NCBI GenBank assembly: GCA_004000515.1
Contig: CP034537.1
Location: forward strand, 4,292,001 to 4,356,000
Direction: 5' to 3'
DNA from: Pseudomonas poae
Lineage (GTDB): Bacteria > Pseudomonadota > Gammaproteobacteria > Pseudomonadales > Pseudomonadaceae
Length of the DNA stretch: 64,000 nt
Each line of letters begins with the position of its first letter. Positions within the stretch are counted from its first letter, which is position 1. The position numbers and the translations under genes were made by a program. The notes beneath the pieces are model-generated. The model was not told the DNA's origin and did not search any database. It worked only from the letters and a program-made list of their open reading frames with translations. Shown one piece after another: positions 49,990 to 60,666 of the stretch.

Positions 49990-50377
49990 GGCAACCTCCT
50001 TGTATCGTTTAGCGTTACGTTGATGAAGTACCTTCCAGCGTCGAGAATGCTGAAAGATAGCGCGAGGTTTAAGTGCGAGCTGGGCGTTTAAAAGCTTACC
50101 GTCTAAATCGCCGCAACAGCAACTCTTAAATGTCAGTTGTGTACTTAATGCCACAGTGTCCGTGATTAGCCAGCTTATTAAGTTTGACAAAAAATAACAT
50201 TCTATCTGGTGGCGGACAAAATATAACATTCATGGATTTTTCTGTGCGGCTCGGTATAAAGTTTATTGGCGGCTGTTAGTGTGTGGGAAGTGTAAGTGTG
50301 CGGGTTAAGCGTCCAGGCGCCTTTAAAACGGACGAGCACCACTGAGTTGCTCTAGCGAGACGGAAAAGGGGCTGAAA
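49990..50377. promoter_or_regulatory. Divergent regulatory region between wzb and rfaH-like genes
   Basis: A 388-bp gene-free stretch with AT-rich parts (50175-50235 contains TTTGACAAAAAATAACATTC and a second ATAACATTCATGG). It should hold promoters for both directions. The AATAACATTC / ATATAACATTC copies at 50189-50202 and 50219-50232 are a short direct repeat that could be a regulator site. Confidence 0.5.
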
Positions 50378-50914
50378 GTGTTGGGAGATAATGCGACAGC
50401 CGTTAGGGTTTTCGACGGTCAGCACGTTTCTGCTACGGCGTGGTATTTGATCCAGTGCAAGGCCAATCAAGATGAGCGCGCCGAAAATAATCTGGTTCGC
50501 CAAGGCTATATCTGTTTTCGTCCCAAGCACTGGCGTGAGCGTGTTTTACGGGGGCAACGAAAGCGTGTCTGTGAATCGCTTTTCCCCAGTTATTTATTTA
50601 TCCAACTCGGTGCCGACGACCACTGGGGATCTCTGCGTTCAACCCGTGGTGTATTACGGATTGTTGGTTTTGGCGGCAAGCCTCTGCCGGTTTGCGACGC
50701 ATTGATTGAGCGGTTCTATGAGCGCGATAACGAAGCTACCGTAGCGCCGAGCCTTACCTGTGGGGAGGCATTGCGCATTACTGAAGGCCCCTTTGTCGAG
50801 TTGAAGGCGATTTTTCTGGCAATGGAGGGTAACGAGCGAGTCTTGCTGCTCATGAATTTCCTGCAACGCGAGCAAAAAATTAGTGTGCCGGTGACCAGCG
50901 TCTGCAAGCTTTAA
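50378..50914 (+). CDS. rfaH: RfaH-like NusG-family antitermination factor
   Basis: A 178-residue NusG paralogue. NGN domain: ATAWYLIQCKANQDERAENN, FPSYLFIQLGADDHWGSLR and TRGVLRIVGFGGKP; C-terminal KOW-like domain: GEALRITEGPFVELKAIFLA and ERVLLLMNFLQREQKISVPV. It resembles RfaH more than NusG or LoaP by the LYCK-like start and PNYLF segment. Start codon is GTG at 50378. It is expected to bind at the ops site at 47126 and let polymerase read through long polysaccharide operons. It is divergent from wzb. Confidence 0.88.
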   Translation: MLGDNATAVRVFDGQHVSATAWYLIQCKANQDERAENNLVRQGYICFRPKHWRERVLRGQRKRVCESLFPSYLFIQLGADDHWGSLRSTRGVLRIVGFGGKPLPVCDALIERFYERDNEATVAPSLTCGEALRITEGPFVELKAIFLAMEGNERVLLLMNFLQREQKISVPVTSVCKL

Positions 50915-51122
50915 GCGCAACGGATCAATAGTCATGGGCCTTTCCGCAGGGTTTATGTTCATCCTGTTCAGGATGTTCGTCTGCTCTGCTTACTGCTCAA
51001 GTCCTATAAGGCGCTAACCCTGCCTGGCACTTTCCGGGCAGTTGGCGTGTTCAATGCCTGCCTGATTCTCGCGGCCTGCAAGACAACCAGAATCAACTCA
51101 ACGGATCAGCGGACGACAGCAC

Positions 51123-52266
51123 TTGAAGTTATTAAGAATCATATCTTCGGTTAAACCGGAAAGGGCGGGCCCATCAACGCGGCTCGGGAAATTGACACAC
51201 TGCTTCTCCAGGACGGGCATTGTGTTGATGTGCTCACGCTGGATTCGCAATTCGCTGTCGATTACCCCGGTGCCGTGCATTTCATGGGCCCCAGCCGGTT
51301 TGGGTACGGGTTGAACGGCAACATCCGCCAATGGCTTGAACAACATGCCCGACACTATGATTTTTTCATCATTAACGGCCTTTGGCAGTACCACGGATAC
51401 GTTGCCCGTCAGGTGCTTAGCAAACTGGGCCGGCCTTACATCGTTTACACCCATGGCATGCTTGATCCCTGGTTCAAACATGAATATCCGCTCAAGCATT
51501 TGAAGAAATGGCTGTACTGGCCGTGGGGCGAATACCGGGTGTTGCGGGATGCGCGGCGCGTGGTGTTTACCAGTGAAGAAGAGCAAATCCGTGCGCGCGA
51601 GTCGTTTTGGCTGTATCGCGCCAATGAGACGATAACGGCGTATGGCACGGCCAGCCCGCCTGCTGATGCTGAACGCCTGGCGCAAGGCTTCGTCGAGGCC
51701 CACCCACAGTTGCAGGGCAAACGGCTGGTGCTGTTCCTGAGTCGTATCCATAAAAAAAAGGGTTGCGACCACCTGTTGCAAGCATTCGCCCAGATCGCCG
51801 GGCAAGACGAGCGTTTGCACCTGGTCATGGCTGGTCCCGATCAAGGCGGTTGGGCGCCGGCGCTGCAGGACCAGGCTGAGAAGCTGGGCATCGCCCATCG
51901 TGTGACGTGGCCAGGTATGTTGCAGGGGGCCGCCAAGTGGGGGCGTATTACGCTGCCGAAGTGTTTTGCCTGCCTTCGCATCAGGAAAACTTCGGCGTGG
52001 TCGTGGCGGAAGCGCTGGCCTGCGGTAAACCGGTATTGATCAGCAATAAAGTGAATATCTGGCGTGAAATCGAAAAGGATTTCGCCGGGTTTGTCAGCGA
52101 AGACACGGTGGCCGGCGCTGCGAATAACCTGCAGCGCTGGTTGCAGCTCGATGTGACCGATTATGCGCACATGTGCGAACGAGCCAAGCTGTGTTTTGCC
52201 GAACGATTTCATATCCGACGGGGTGCGCAGCGTCTGCTGGAGATCGTGCGGGAGTGTTGCCCGTGA
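51123..52266 (+). CDS. Group 1 glycosyltransferase, two frameshifts
   Basis: A 381-residue GT-B enzyme after correction. N-terminus KLLRIISSVKPEKGGPINAA (frame restored by A3 to A4 near 51161-51163) and C-terminal donor site HQENFGVVVAEALACGKPVL (frame restored by G5 to G6 at 51940-51944, joining AAKWGAYYAAEVF). The start appears to be a TTG at 51123 with only a weak GCGGA before it. The preceding 208 bases (50915-51122) hold no convincing gene. Its stop overlaps the next GTG start. Acts in repeat-unit assembly; sugar unknown. Confidence 0.82.
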
Positions 52267-52832
52267 TTCTCCAAGGCAACGACCCCCATCGCGCACCGTC
52301 TTTTTCCCTCGGCCACCGGGTGCGGAGGCAGGTGTGGAACATCGTGTATGTGCTGCTGTTTCGCACCAGTCCGCGTCCGTTCCATGGCTGGCGGGCATTT
52401 TTGCTGAGGGCGTTTGGCGCGCGCCTCGGCAAGGGTGTGCATGTGTATCCGGGGGCAAAAGTCTGGGCACCCTGGAACCTGGAGTTGGGTGACCATGTTG
52501 GCATCGCCGACGGCACCACTATCTACAACATGGCGTTGATTCGCATTGGTCGCTACAGCGTGATTTCCCAAGGCGCGCATTTGTGCGGTGGGTCCCATGA
52601 CTACAACAGCCAGAACTTCCAGCTGTACGCCAAGCCGATCGTGCTGGGCGAGCACGTCTGGGTCTGTGCCGAGGCCTTTATCACGTTGGGCGTGAGCATT
52701 GCCGACGGCGTGGTCGTGGGGGCCAGGGCGCTGGTGACGAAAAGCATTGCGCAACCCTGGACCGTGCATGCCGGACACCCGTCCAGACACATCGGGCAGC
52801 GCACCCATCGTTCGCCGGAGCACGCCGCATGA
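52263..52832 (+). CDS. wcaF: WcaF-like sugar O-acetyltransferase (left-handed beta-helix)
   Basis: A 189-residue hexapeptide-repeat acetyltransferase. It matches colanic-acid WcaF by FHGWRAFLLRAFGARLGKGV, YSVISQGAHLCGGSHDYNSQ and GVSIADGVVVGARALVTKSI. The catalytic His is in GSHDY. The GTG at 52263 overlaps the stop of the upstream glycosyltransferase and its own stop overlaps the next ATG, so three genes are coupled. It probably acetylates a polymer sugar using acetyl-CoA. Confidence 0.85.
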   Translation: MILQGNDPHRAPSFSLGHRVRRQVWNIVYVLLFRTSPRPFHGWRAFLLRAFGARLGKGVHVYPGAKVWAPWNLELGDHVGIADGTTIYNMALIRIGRYSVISQGAHLCGGSHDYNSQNFQLYAKPIVLGEHVWVCAEAFITLGVSIADGVVVGARALVTKSIAQPWTVHAGHPSRHIGQRTHRSPEHAA

Positions 52833-53767
52833 TCACGCCGCCGACTATCACCGTCATCATCCTCACCTACAACGAAAGCCTGCACATCGCCCGGGCCATC
52901 GAGTCGGTGCGCGCGTTCAGCGATGAAGTGCTGGTTGTCGATTCGTTCTCCACCGACGCCACCTGCGACATCGCCCGCCGCCACGGCGCGCTGGTGGTGC
53001 AGCACGCGTTCGTCAACCAGGCCAAGCAGTTCCAGTGGGCATTGGACCATTTGCCGATCACCGGTAACTGGACCTTGCGCCTGGATGCCGACGAGGTCAT
53101 CGAGGCCGATCTCGCTGCCGAGATCAAGGCTCGGCTGCCGACGCTGGACCGTGGGATCACCGGCATCAATTTCAAGCGCAAGCATATTTTCATGGGGCGC
53201 TGGGTACGCCATGGCGGTCGCTATCCGTTGAATATGCTGCGGTTGTGGCGCACCGGCCTGGGGCGCATGGAGGACCGCTGGATGGACGAGCACATCTCGG
53301 TGGCCGAGGGCCGCACCATCACCCTGGAAGGCGGGTTTGCCGACCATAACCTGCATGACCTGACGTTCTTCACCCACAAGCACAACCAGTACGCCACCCG
53401 CGAAGCGATCGAAGTGCTCAACGCGCGCTTGGGGTTGTTTGCGATCCGCGACGAGTTGCACACCGGGCAGAGTTCGTTCCAGGCCAGGACCAAGCGCCTG
53501 ATCAAGAACCGCGTGTACAACCGTGTGCCGTTCACCCTCAGTTCCACGGCGTATTTCCTGTGGCGCTACCTCTTCCAACTGGGGTTTCTCGATGGCCGCA
53601 GCGGCCTGGTCTATCACCTGCTCCAGGGCTACTGGTACCGCTTTCTGGTGGGCGCAAAAGTGCTCGAACTGGAAACCGCGATTGCTCACTTAAACGATAA
53701 GGACGCCATTGTCCGGGAACTTTCAAAGTTGACCGGCCATAACTTGAACCTGCCCACACAGAAGTAA
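52829..53767 (+). CDS. Family 2 glycosyltransferase
   Basis: A 312-residue GT-A enzyme, intact. N-terminus ITVIILTYNESLHIARAIES, the SFSTDATCDIARRHGA segment and the DXD-like RLDADEVIEADL. The C-terminal region with HKHNQYATREAIEVLNARLG and a hydrophobic FRYLFQLGFLDG-type part resembles WaaE/KdtX-like glucosyltransferases. Start overlaps the acetyltransferase stop (ATGA). A hairpin (ACACCCAA/TTGGGTGT at 53785-53802) lies in the following gap before gmd. Confidence 0.88.
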   Translation: MITPPTITVIILTYNESLHIARAIESVRAFSDEVLVVDSFSTDATCDIARRHGALVVQHAFVNQAKQFQWALDHLPITGNWTLRLDADEVIEADLAAEIKARLPTLDRGITGINFKRKHIFMGRWVRHGGRYPLNMLRLWRTGLGRMEDRWMDEHISVAEGRTITLEGGFADHNLHDLTFFTHKHNQYATREAIEVLNARLGLFAIRDELHTGQSSFQARTKRLIKNRVYNRVPFTLSSTAYFLWRYLFQLGFLDGRSGLVYHLLQGYWYRFLVGAKVLELETAIAHLNDKDAIVRELSKLTGHNLNLPTQK

Positions 53768-53836
53768 CTGACCGTTTTTAACAAACACCCAAGTTTGGGT
53801 GTCGGCCTTCGCTCGCCTATCAATTGGGAGACAGAC

Positions 53837-54956
<1,120 letters not shown>

Positions 54957-54957
54957 G

Positions 54958-55935
54958 ATGGCACGTGATCTTGATGCGCGCATCTTTGTCGCCGGCCATC
55001 GCGGCATGGTCGGTTCGGCCATTGTGCGGCGCCTGTGGGCCCTGGGGTATACGCAGATCCTCACGGCCGGGCGTGATGAACTCGACCTGCTGGACACGGC
55101 TGCGGTGCAGGCGTACTTCGCCGAGCAACGTGTGGACCAGGTGTACCTGGCGGCGGCCAAGGTCGGCGGGATTCACGCCAATGCCACGTACCCGGCGGAC
55201 TTCATCTACCAGAACCTGATGATCCAGGCCAACGTGGTCCACGCGGCCCACAGCCACGGCGTCGAGAAATTGTTGTTCCTCGGCTCGTCGTGCATCTACC
55301 CGGTGCATGCGCCCCAACCGATGATCGAAGCGGTGTTGCTCGATGGCGCGTTGGAACCCACCAACGAGCCTTACGCGGTGGCCAAGATCGCCGGGATCAA
55401 GCTGTGCGAAAGCTATAACCGCCAACACGGCCGCGATTACCGCAGCGTGATGCCCACCAACCTGTACGGCCCGGGCGACAACTATCACCCGGAAAACAGC
55501 CACGTGATCGCGGCCTTGTTACGGCGCTTCCACGAGGCGACGCAACGGGGTGATGACGAGGTGGTGATCTGGGGCAGCGGGCGCCCGCGCCGTGAGTTTT
55601 TGCATGTGGATGACATGGCCGCCGCCAGCGTGCATGTGATGGAACTGGAGCCGGCGCGCTACCGCGAGCAGACCCTGCCAATGCGTTCGCACCTCAACGT
55701 CGGCACCGGGGTGGATTGCACCATCGCCGAGCTGGCCCAGGCGCTGGCGCGGGTGACCGGGTTCCAGGGCCGCCTGCGTTTCGACGCGAGCAAACCTGAC
55801 GGCGCACCGCGCAAGTTGCTGGACGTGAGCCGCATCAACGCCCTTGGCTGGGAAGCCTACATACCGCTGGAGGAGGGCCTGCGCGATGCCTACAACGCTT
55901 ACCGCGCGGCGCTCGAACAGCCTCGGGGCCACTGA
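54958..55935 (+). CDS. fcl: GDP-L-fucose synthase
   Basis: A 325-residue epimerase-reductase, intact. Matches Fcl/WcaG closely: [53 protein letters not shown] with the catalytic Ser-Cys, [20 protein letters not shown] (Tyr-x3-Lys) and [19 protein letters not shown]. It produces GDP-L-fucose from the Gmd product using NADPH. Starts one base after the gmd stop and its stop overlaps the wcaI start. Confidence 0.96.
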   Translation: MARDLDARIFVAGHRGMVGSAIVRRLWALGYTQILTAGRDELDLLDTAAVQAYFAEQRVDQVYLAAAKVGGIHANATYPADFIYQNLMIQANVVHAAHSHGVEKLLFLGSSCIYPVHAPQPMIEAVLLDGALEPTNEPYAVAKIAGIKLCESYNRQHGRDYRSVMPTNLYGPGDNYHPENSHVIAALLRRFHEATQRGDDEVVIWGSGRPRREFLHVDDMAAASVHVMELEPARYREQTLPMRSHLNVGTGVDCTIAELAQALARVTGFQGRLRFDASKPDGAPRKLLDVSRINALGWEAYIPLEEGLRDAYNAYRAALEQPRGH

Positions 55936-57143
55936 TGAAGATCCTCTTGTATGGCATCAATTACAGCCCGGAGTTGACCGGCATCGGCAAGTACAGCGGT
56001 GAGCAGGCGCGCTGGCTGGCAGAGCAGGGGCATGAGGTGCGGGTGGTAACGGCGCCGCCGTATTACCCGTACTGGCAGGTGGGTGAGGGCTATTCAGCGT
56101 GGCGCTTTCGTACTGAGCAGGACCACGGCGTGACGGTGATTCGTTGCCCGCTGTATGTGCCGCGTCAGCCCACCGCGCTGACGCGCCTGCTGCATCTGGC
56201 AAGTTTTTCCGCCAGCTCGTGTGTGGCGGTGCTCGGGCAACTGCGCTGGAAGCCAGACCTGGTAATGCTGGTGGTGCCGACCTTGTTCTGCGCGCCCCAG
56301 GCCTTGCTGCTGGCCAAGCTCAGTGGTGCGAAGGCGGTGCTGCATATCCAGGACTATGAAGTGGATGCAATGTTTGGCTTGGGGTTAGGGCGCGGTTCGT
56401 GGTTGCGCCGCTTGGCGTTCGGCGTCGAACGCTGGTTGCTGCGACGTTTTGATCGAGTCTCGACGATTTCCAGTGGCATGCTCGACAAGGCTCGCAGCAA
56501 AGGCGTGCATGACCAGCGACTGCTGTTCTTTCCGAACTGGTCGGAAACCGCACGTTTTTGCCAGGTCGCGCACAATCGCGCACTGCTGGAACGTTTAGGT
56601 GTACCCAGCGGTGCGCGGGTGTTGTTGTACTCCGGCAACATCGGCGAGAAGCAGGGCCTGGAGCTGATTCTCGACGCTGCCCAGGCCCATGCCCATCGTA
56701 CTGACCTGGTGTTCTTGATCGTCGGGCAGGGCACCGGCAAGGCGCGCCTTCTGGAACGTGTCCAACGCGACGGGTTGCGTAATGTGCTGTTCGCGCCGTT
56801 GCAGGCCTATGAGGATTTGCCGGCGCTGCTGGCCTCGGCCGACGTGCACCTGGTGATCCAGAAGCGCGGCGCGGCCGACTCGGTGTTGCCGTCCAAGCTC
56901 ACCAACATCCTCGCGGTGGGCGGCAACGCCATCATCACCGCCGACCCGCACACCACCCTCGGCCGTCTGTGCGAGGAACACCAAGGTATTGCGGTGTTGA
57001 TCGAGCCGGAGTCCGTCGCGGCATTAAACGCAGGGATCGAGCGTGTGTTGGCATTGCCCACGCGCAATGGGGTGGCGTTGAACTACGCCAAGGAGTTCCT
57101 CGACAAGGAACGCATTCTGCAACGCTTTCTGGCACAGGTTTGA
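55935..57143 (+). CDS. wcaI: WcaI-like glycosyltransferase
   Basis: A 402-residue GT-B enzyme, intact. It is close to colanic-acid WcaI throughout: [56 protein letters not shown] and QKRGAADSVLPSKLTNILAV. WcaI is thought to be a fucosyltransferase, which fits its place between fcl and gmm. It overlaps fcl by 1 bp. Confidence 0.93.
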   Translation: MKILLYGINYSPELTGIGKYSGEQARWLAEQGHEVRVVTAPPYYPYWQVGEGYSAWRFRTEQDHGVTVIRCPLYVPRQPTALTRLLHLASFSASSCVAVLGQLRWKPDLVMLVVPTLFCAPQALLLAKLSGAKAVLHIQDYEVDAMFGLGLGRGSWLRRLAFGVERWLLRRFDRVSTISSGMLDKARSKGVHDQRLLFFPNWSETARFCQVAHNRALLERLGVPSGARVLLYSGNIGEKQGLELILDAAQAHAHRTDLVFLIVGQGTGKARLLERVQRDGLRNVLFAPLQAYEDLPALLASADVHLVIQKRGAADSVLPSKLTNILAVGGNAIITADPHTTLGRLCEEHQGIAVLIEPESVAALNAGIERVLALPTRNGVALNYAKEFLDKERILQRFLAQV

Positions 57144-57148
57144 CCGGT

Positions 57149-57606
57149 ATGTGGCTTGATTTACCGACTTTCAATACGGTCGTGGCGTCGACACCGTTGG
57201 TGGCGATTGACCTGGTGGTACGCAACCGCCGTGGCGAGGCTTTTCTCGGCCTGCGGGTCAATCGGCCGGCCTATGGTTTCTGGTTCGTGCCCGGCGGGCG
57301 TATTCAAAAAAATGAGACCCTCGACAGTGCCTTCCGGCGCATATCCCGTGATGAACTGGGGCGACGTTTGAGCGCGCAAATGCGCGGCTGCTGGGTGTGT
57401 TCGAGCACTTCTACGATGACAGCGTGTTTGCCAACGCCGGGTTCGGGCCGGACACCCACTACGTGGTGCTCAGCTACTGCCTGGACCTGGACGAAGGCCT
57501 GGACCTGCAGCCGCCCACCGAGCAACACCAGCAGTACCGCTGGTGGTCGCAGGATGAACTGCGCGTGAGCCCACGGGTGCATGAACACACCCGCGCCTAT
57601 TTCTGA
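57149..57606 (+). CDS. gmm: GDP-mannose mannosyl hydrolase (Nudix), frameshifted
   Basis: A 152-residue Nudix-like enzyme. [20 protein letters not shown] and the modified Nudix box [22 protein letters not shown] match WcaH/Gmm, which hydrolyses GDP-mannose and GDP-glucose and may tune the GDP-sugar pool. The frame breaks at 57378-57380: A3 must be A4 ([18 protein letters not shown]). The ATG at 57149 lies 5 bp after wcaI. Confidence 0.88.
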
Positions 57607-57629
57607 ATCGCTCTACCAAGGATGCCCTC

Positions 57630-59038
57630 ATGTTATTACCCGTGATCATGGCAGGCGGTTCGGGATCGCGCTTGTGGCCGCTCTCGCGTCAGCTGAACCC
57701 CAAGCAGTTCCTGCGCCTGACCGACGCGCACCTGTCGATGCTGCAGCAAACCATCACCCGGCTGACGGGCGCCAATGTTGCGTTGCCGCAGTTGATCTGC
57801 AACGAGCAAAACCGCTTCCTGGTGGCCGAGCAGTTGCGCCAACTGGGCATGGAACAGGCCAATATCCTGCTGGAACCGGTGGGGCGTAACACAGCACCGG
57901 CCATTGCGCTGGCGGCGTGCAAGGCGCTCGCCGAGGCCGACGACCCGATCCTGCTGGTGCTGGCGGCGGACCATTTGATCGAGGATGTCCCGGCGTTTCA
58001 TGCCAGCCTCGAACTAGCCTTGCCGCTGGCACGCGCGGGCAAGCTGGTGACGTTTGGCATCACGCCTACCAGCGCCCACACCGGCTACGGCTACCTCGAG
58101 CGAGGCGCAGCGGTGGGCGAGGGCGGTTATCGGGTCAAGCGTTTTGTCGAGAAGCCCGACGCCGCCACCGCCGCAGGCTATGTGGCCAGCGGAGCGTATT
58201 GCTGGAACAGCGGCATGTTCATGTTCCGCGCCAGTCGCTACCTGGAAGAGCTGGAACGCTTCCAGCCGGCCATTCTTGAAGCGTGCCGCGTGGCGCTGGA
58301 GGGCGGCAGCTTTGATCAGCCGTTTACCCGCGTGCATGCCGCCACCTTTGCCGCCTGCCCCGACGACTCCATCGACTACGCGGTGATGGAGAAAACCTGC
58401 GATGCGGTGATGGTGCCGCTGAACGCCGGCTGGAGTGATATCGGCTCATGGTCGGCGCTGTGGGAGGCCAGCGAAAAAGACGCCAGCGGCAACGTGATCC
58501 GTGGCGATGGGCTGGTGCTGGATACCCGCGACACCTACGTGCACGCCGACAGCCGATTGGTAGCGACGGTGGGCGTGCAGGACCTGATCATTGTCGAGAC
58601 CAAGGACGCGGTGCTGGTCGCCCACAAGGACCAGGTACAGCAGGTCAAGGCCATCGTCGACCAGCTCAAGCAGGCCGGGCGTCATGAGCACCTCAACCAC
58701 CGCGAGGTGTACCGGCCATGGGGCATGTACGACTCGGTGGACAGCGGCCAGCGGTATCAGGTCAAACGCATCACAGTGAAGCCGGGGGCCAAGCTGTCGG
58801 TGCAGATGCATCACCACCGTGCCGAGCACTGGATCGTAGTGAGCGGCACGGCCAAGGTCACCAACGGCGAGCAGACCTACCTGGTGTCGGAAAACGAATC
58901 GACTTATATCCCCATCGGCCAGGTGCATGCCCTGGAAAATCCGGGGTGATTCCCCTGGAGTTGATCGAGGTGCAATCAGGTTCCTACTTGGGCGAAGACG
59001 ACATCGTGCGTTTTGAAGACAAGTACGGTCGCGCCTGA
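57630..59038 (+). CDS. manC: Mannose-1-phosphate guanylyltransferase / mannose-6-phosphate isomerase, frameshifted
   Basis: A 469-residue bifunctional enzyme. The N-terminal nucleotidyltransferase has [36 protein letters not shown] and [11 protein letters not shown]; the C-terminal cupin isomerase has [20 protein letters not shown]. The frame breaks at 58945-58948: G4 must be G5 ([20 protein letters not shown]). It supplies GDP-mannose for gmd. Related to AlgA, PslB and WbpW, but the context makes it the colanic-type ManC. Confidence 0.94.
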
Positions 59039-59051
59039 GGGTTTTCGACAA

Positions 59052-59126
59052 TTAATAACGTTTTAAATAACGCCGACAGCAGCAATGTGTTGAGGGCCGG
59101 GCACTTCGCCGGAAAAACGTTATTTT
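59052..59126. promoter_or_regulatory. Inverted AATAACGTT / AACGTTATT pair upstream of gfcA-like gene
   Basis: AATAACGTTTT at 59054-59064 and AAAAACGTTATTTT at 59113-59126 are inverted relative to each other, about 60 bases apart, in an otherwise GC-rich area. They lie 95-165 bases before the gfcA-like start and could bind a regulator or be part of the promoter. Confidence 0.4.
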
Positions 59127-59217
59127 CAAGTAAGTGCACTACAAGTTACGTGTCTGGTGCACGGTTTAGTTGAATGGCACTATCGCTTGACCAGCCACTG
59201 ACGATAAGGAGTCTGTT

Positions 59218-59457
59218 ATGAAAAAAGCACTGGCTATTATTGTGCTCAGTGTCATGAGTACTTCCGCGTTGGCCGATGAGTTGCCGTTGGGGCTCGACAC
59301 CAAAGTGGTCGGGTCGGTGACGGTTGGGCAAAGCCTGCTGGTGGGCACGGCCCTCCTGGTCGGGCTGATCGCTGCGTCCAACAGCGGCGGCAGTTCCAAC
59401 GGCGGCACAACCACAGGTACGACCGGGACTACCGGCACCACGGGGACTGGGAACTAG
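59218..59457 (+). CDS. gfcA: GfcA/YjbE-like small exported Thr/Gly-rich protein
   Basis: A 79-residue protein. Signal peptide 1-19 (STSALA), a short hydrophobic stretch (SLLVGTALLVGLIAA) and a tail of repeated Thr-Thr-Gly (GTTGTTGTTGTGN). The composition and place before Wza and GfcB-D-like genes match GfcA of group 4 capsule and YjbE of E. coli, whose function is unknown. AAGGAG precedes the ATG. A strong terminator follows, so the small message may be made in excess of the downstream genes. Confidence 0.8.
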   Translation: MKKALAIIVLSVMSTSALADELPLGLDTKVVGSVTVGQSLLVGTALLVGLIAASNSGGSSNGGTTTGTTGTTGTTGTGN

Positions 59458-59477
59458 TTGTAAACCTTCCGTTTTTA

Positions 59478-59511
59478 GACTGCTTGGAACCCGTCCAAGT
59501 GGTCTTTTTTT
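59478..59511 (+). terminator. Rho-independent terminator/attenuator between gfcA and wza
   Basis: An 11-bp stem with two G-U pairs (GACTGCTTGGA / TCCAAGTGGTC), loop ACCCG, followed by seven Ts. It lies 20 bases after the gfcA stop and should partly end transcription before wza. Confidence 0.85.
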
Positions 59512-59541
59512 CTTGTCGTTTATCGCGAGTGTCCTAGCACC

Positions 59542-60654
59542 ATGATGCGTATTTTTTCTGTGGCGGCCGTGGCCGCGGCATTGTTGCAGGGCTGCATGTT
59601 TGCACCGGGTCAATACATGGACACGGCGGCATTGACCGAAGGCGGCAGTGCTGAAAACAGTCGCGTGGATTTAATTCCGATAACACCCAAGTTATTGGCC
59701 ATGGACGCGGCGACCCAAGTGCCTTATTCCATTCCAGCTGAACTTTTGAGTTATAAGCCGGGACCTTACCTGATCGGCGCGAATGACGCGTTATATATCA
59801 CCGTGTGGGATCACCCCGAACTGACGGCGCCTTCGGGCCCCCAGCAGCAGATCGATGCCAACGGCCGGCTGGTGAGCCCCGAAGGCAACCTGTTCTACCC
59901 CTATGTGGGTGAACTGGTTGCCAAGGGCCGCTCCATTGAAGCGCTGCGCAGTGAAATCACCGACAAGCTGCGCCAGTACATCGACAGCCCTCAAGTCGAC
60001 GTCAGCGTGTTGCGTTTTGCCAGCCAGAAAGTGGTGATCACGGGCGCCGTGGTCAAGGCCGGGCCGCTGCCAATCACCACCATTGCCATGAACGTGATGG
60101 AAGCCTTGGGCACGGTCGGTATCGACCCGATCAATGCCGACCTGTCCAACCTCACGCTTACCCGTGGCGGCAAACGCTACACCCTGGACCTCGACACACT
60201 GAACCTGGAAAAGTCACGCCTCAATGACATCTACCTCAAGGACGGCGACCAGTTGTACCTGGCCTACAACGACCGCAAGCGCATCTACGTGATGGGCGAG
60301 GTCATGCAGCCGCGTGCGCTGACCTTCAAGACCCGCAGCATGAACCTCTCCGACGTGCTGGGTTCGGTGGGTGGGGTCAACCAGAACACCTCCAACGCCG
60401 ACGCGGTCTACGTGATTCGCGGTGCGCAGAACATCAATGTGGAGCCGGCCAAGGTGTTCCAGCTGCAAGCCGGTTCACCCTCAGCCATGGCCCTGGCCAC
60501 GCGCTTTGATGTGCAGCCCCAGGACGTGGTGTTTGTCGGCCCGGCGAACATCACGCGGTGGAACCGGTTCATCAGCCAGTTGATACCTTCCGCCACGATT
60601 ATCGGTATTGGCGCGTCCACCCAGAACAACCTGAGCGAAGCCAGCAACCGATAG
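59542..60654 (+). CDS. wza: Outer-membrane polysaccharide export lipoprotein (Wza/GfcE-like)
   Basis: A 370-residue lipoprotein. The signal peptide ends with lipobox LLQGC (Cys18 or so). The Poly_export domain begins YLIGANDALYITVWDHPELT, followed by SLBB-type domains (VVITGAVVKAGPLPITTIAM, IYVMGEVMQPRALTFKTRSM). The C-terminus has the amphipathic FISQLIPSATIIGIG that forms the outer-membrane helix in Wza. It is intact. It forms the export pore working with Wzc and the GfcBCD-like proteins. Confidence 0.93.
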   Translation: MMRIFSVAAVAAALLQGCMFAPGQYMDTAALTEGGSAENSRVDLIPITPKLLAMDAATQVPYSIPAELLSYKPGPYLIGANDALYITVWDHPELTAPSGPQQQIDANGRLVSPEGNLFYPYVGELVAKGRSIEALRSEITDKLRQYIDSPQVDVSVLRFASQKVVITGAVVKAGPLPITTIAMNVMEALGTVGIDPINADLSNLTLTRGGKRYTLDLDTLNLEKSRLNDIYLKDGDQLYLAYNDRKRIYVMGEVMQPRALTFKTRSMNLSDVLGSVGGVNQNTSNADAVYVIRGAQNINVEPAKVFQLQAGSPSAMALATRFDVQPQDVVFVGPANITRWNRFISQLIPSATIIGIGASTQNNLSEASNR

Positions 60655-60666
60655 GGTGGTACCTGC

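Noticed and set aside
50915..51122. A possible extra gene between rfaH and the first plus-strand glycosyltransferase
   Set aside because: Open frames are short, lack ribosome sites and resemble no family; treated as leader sequence.
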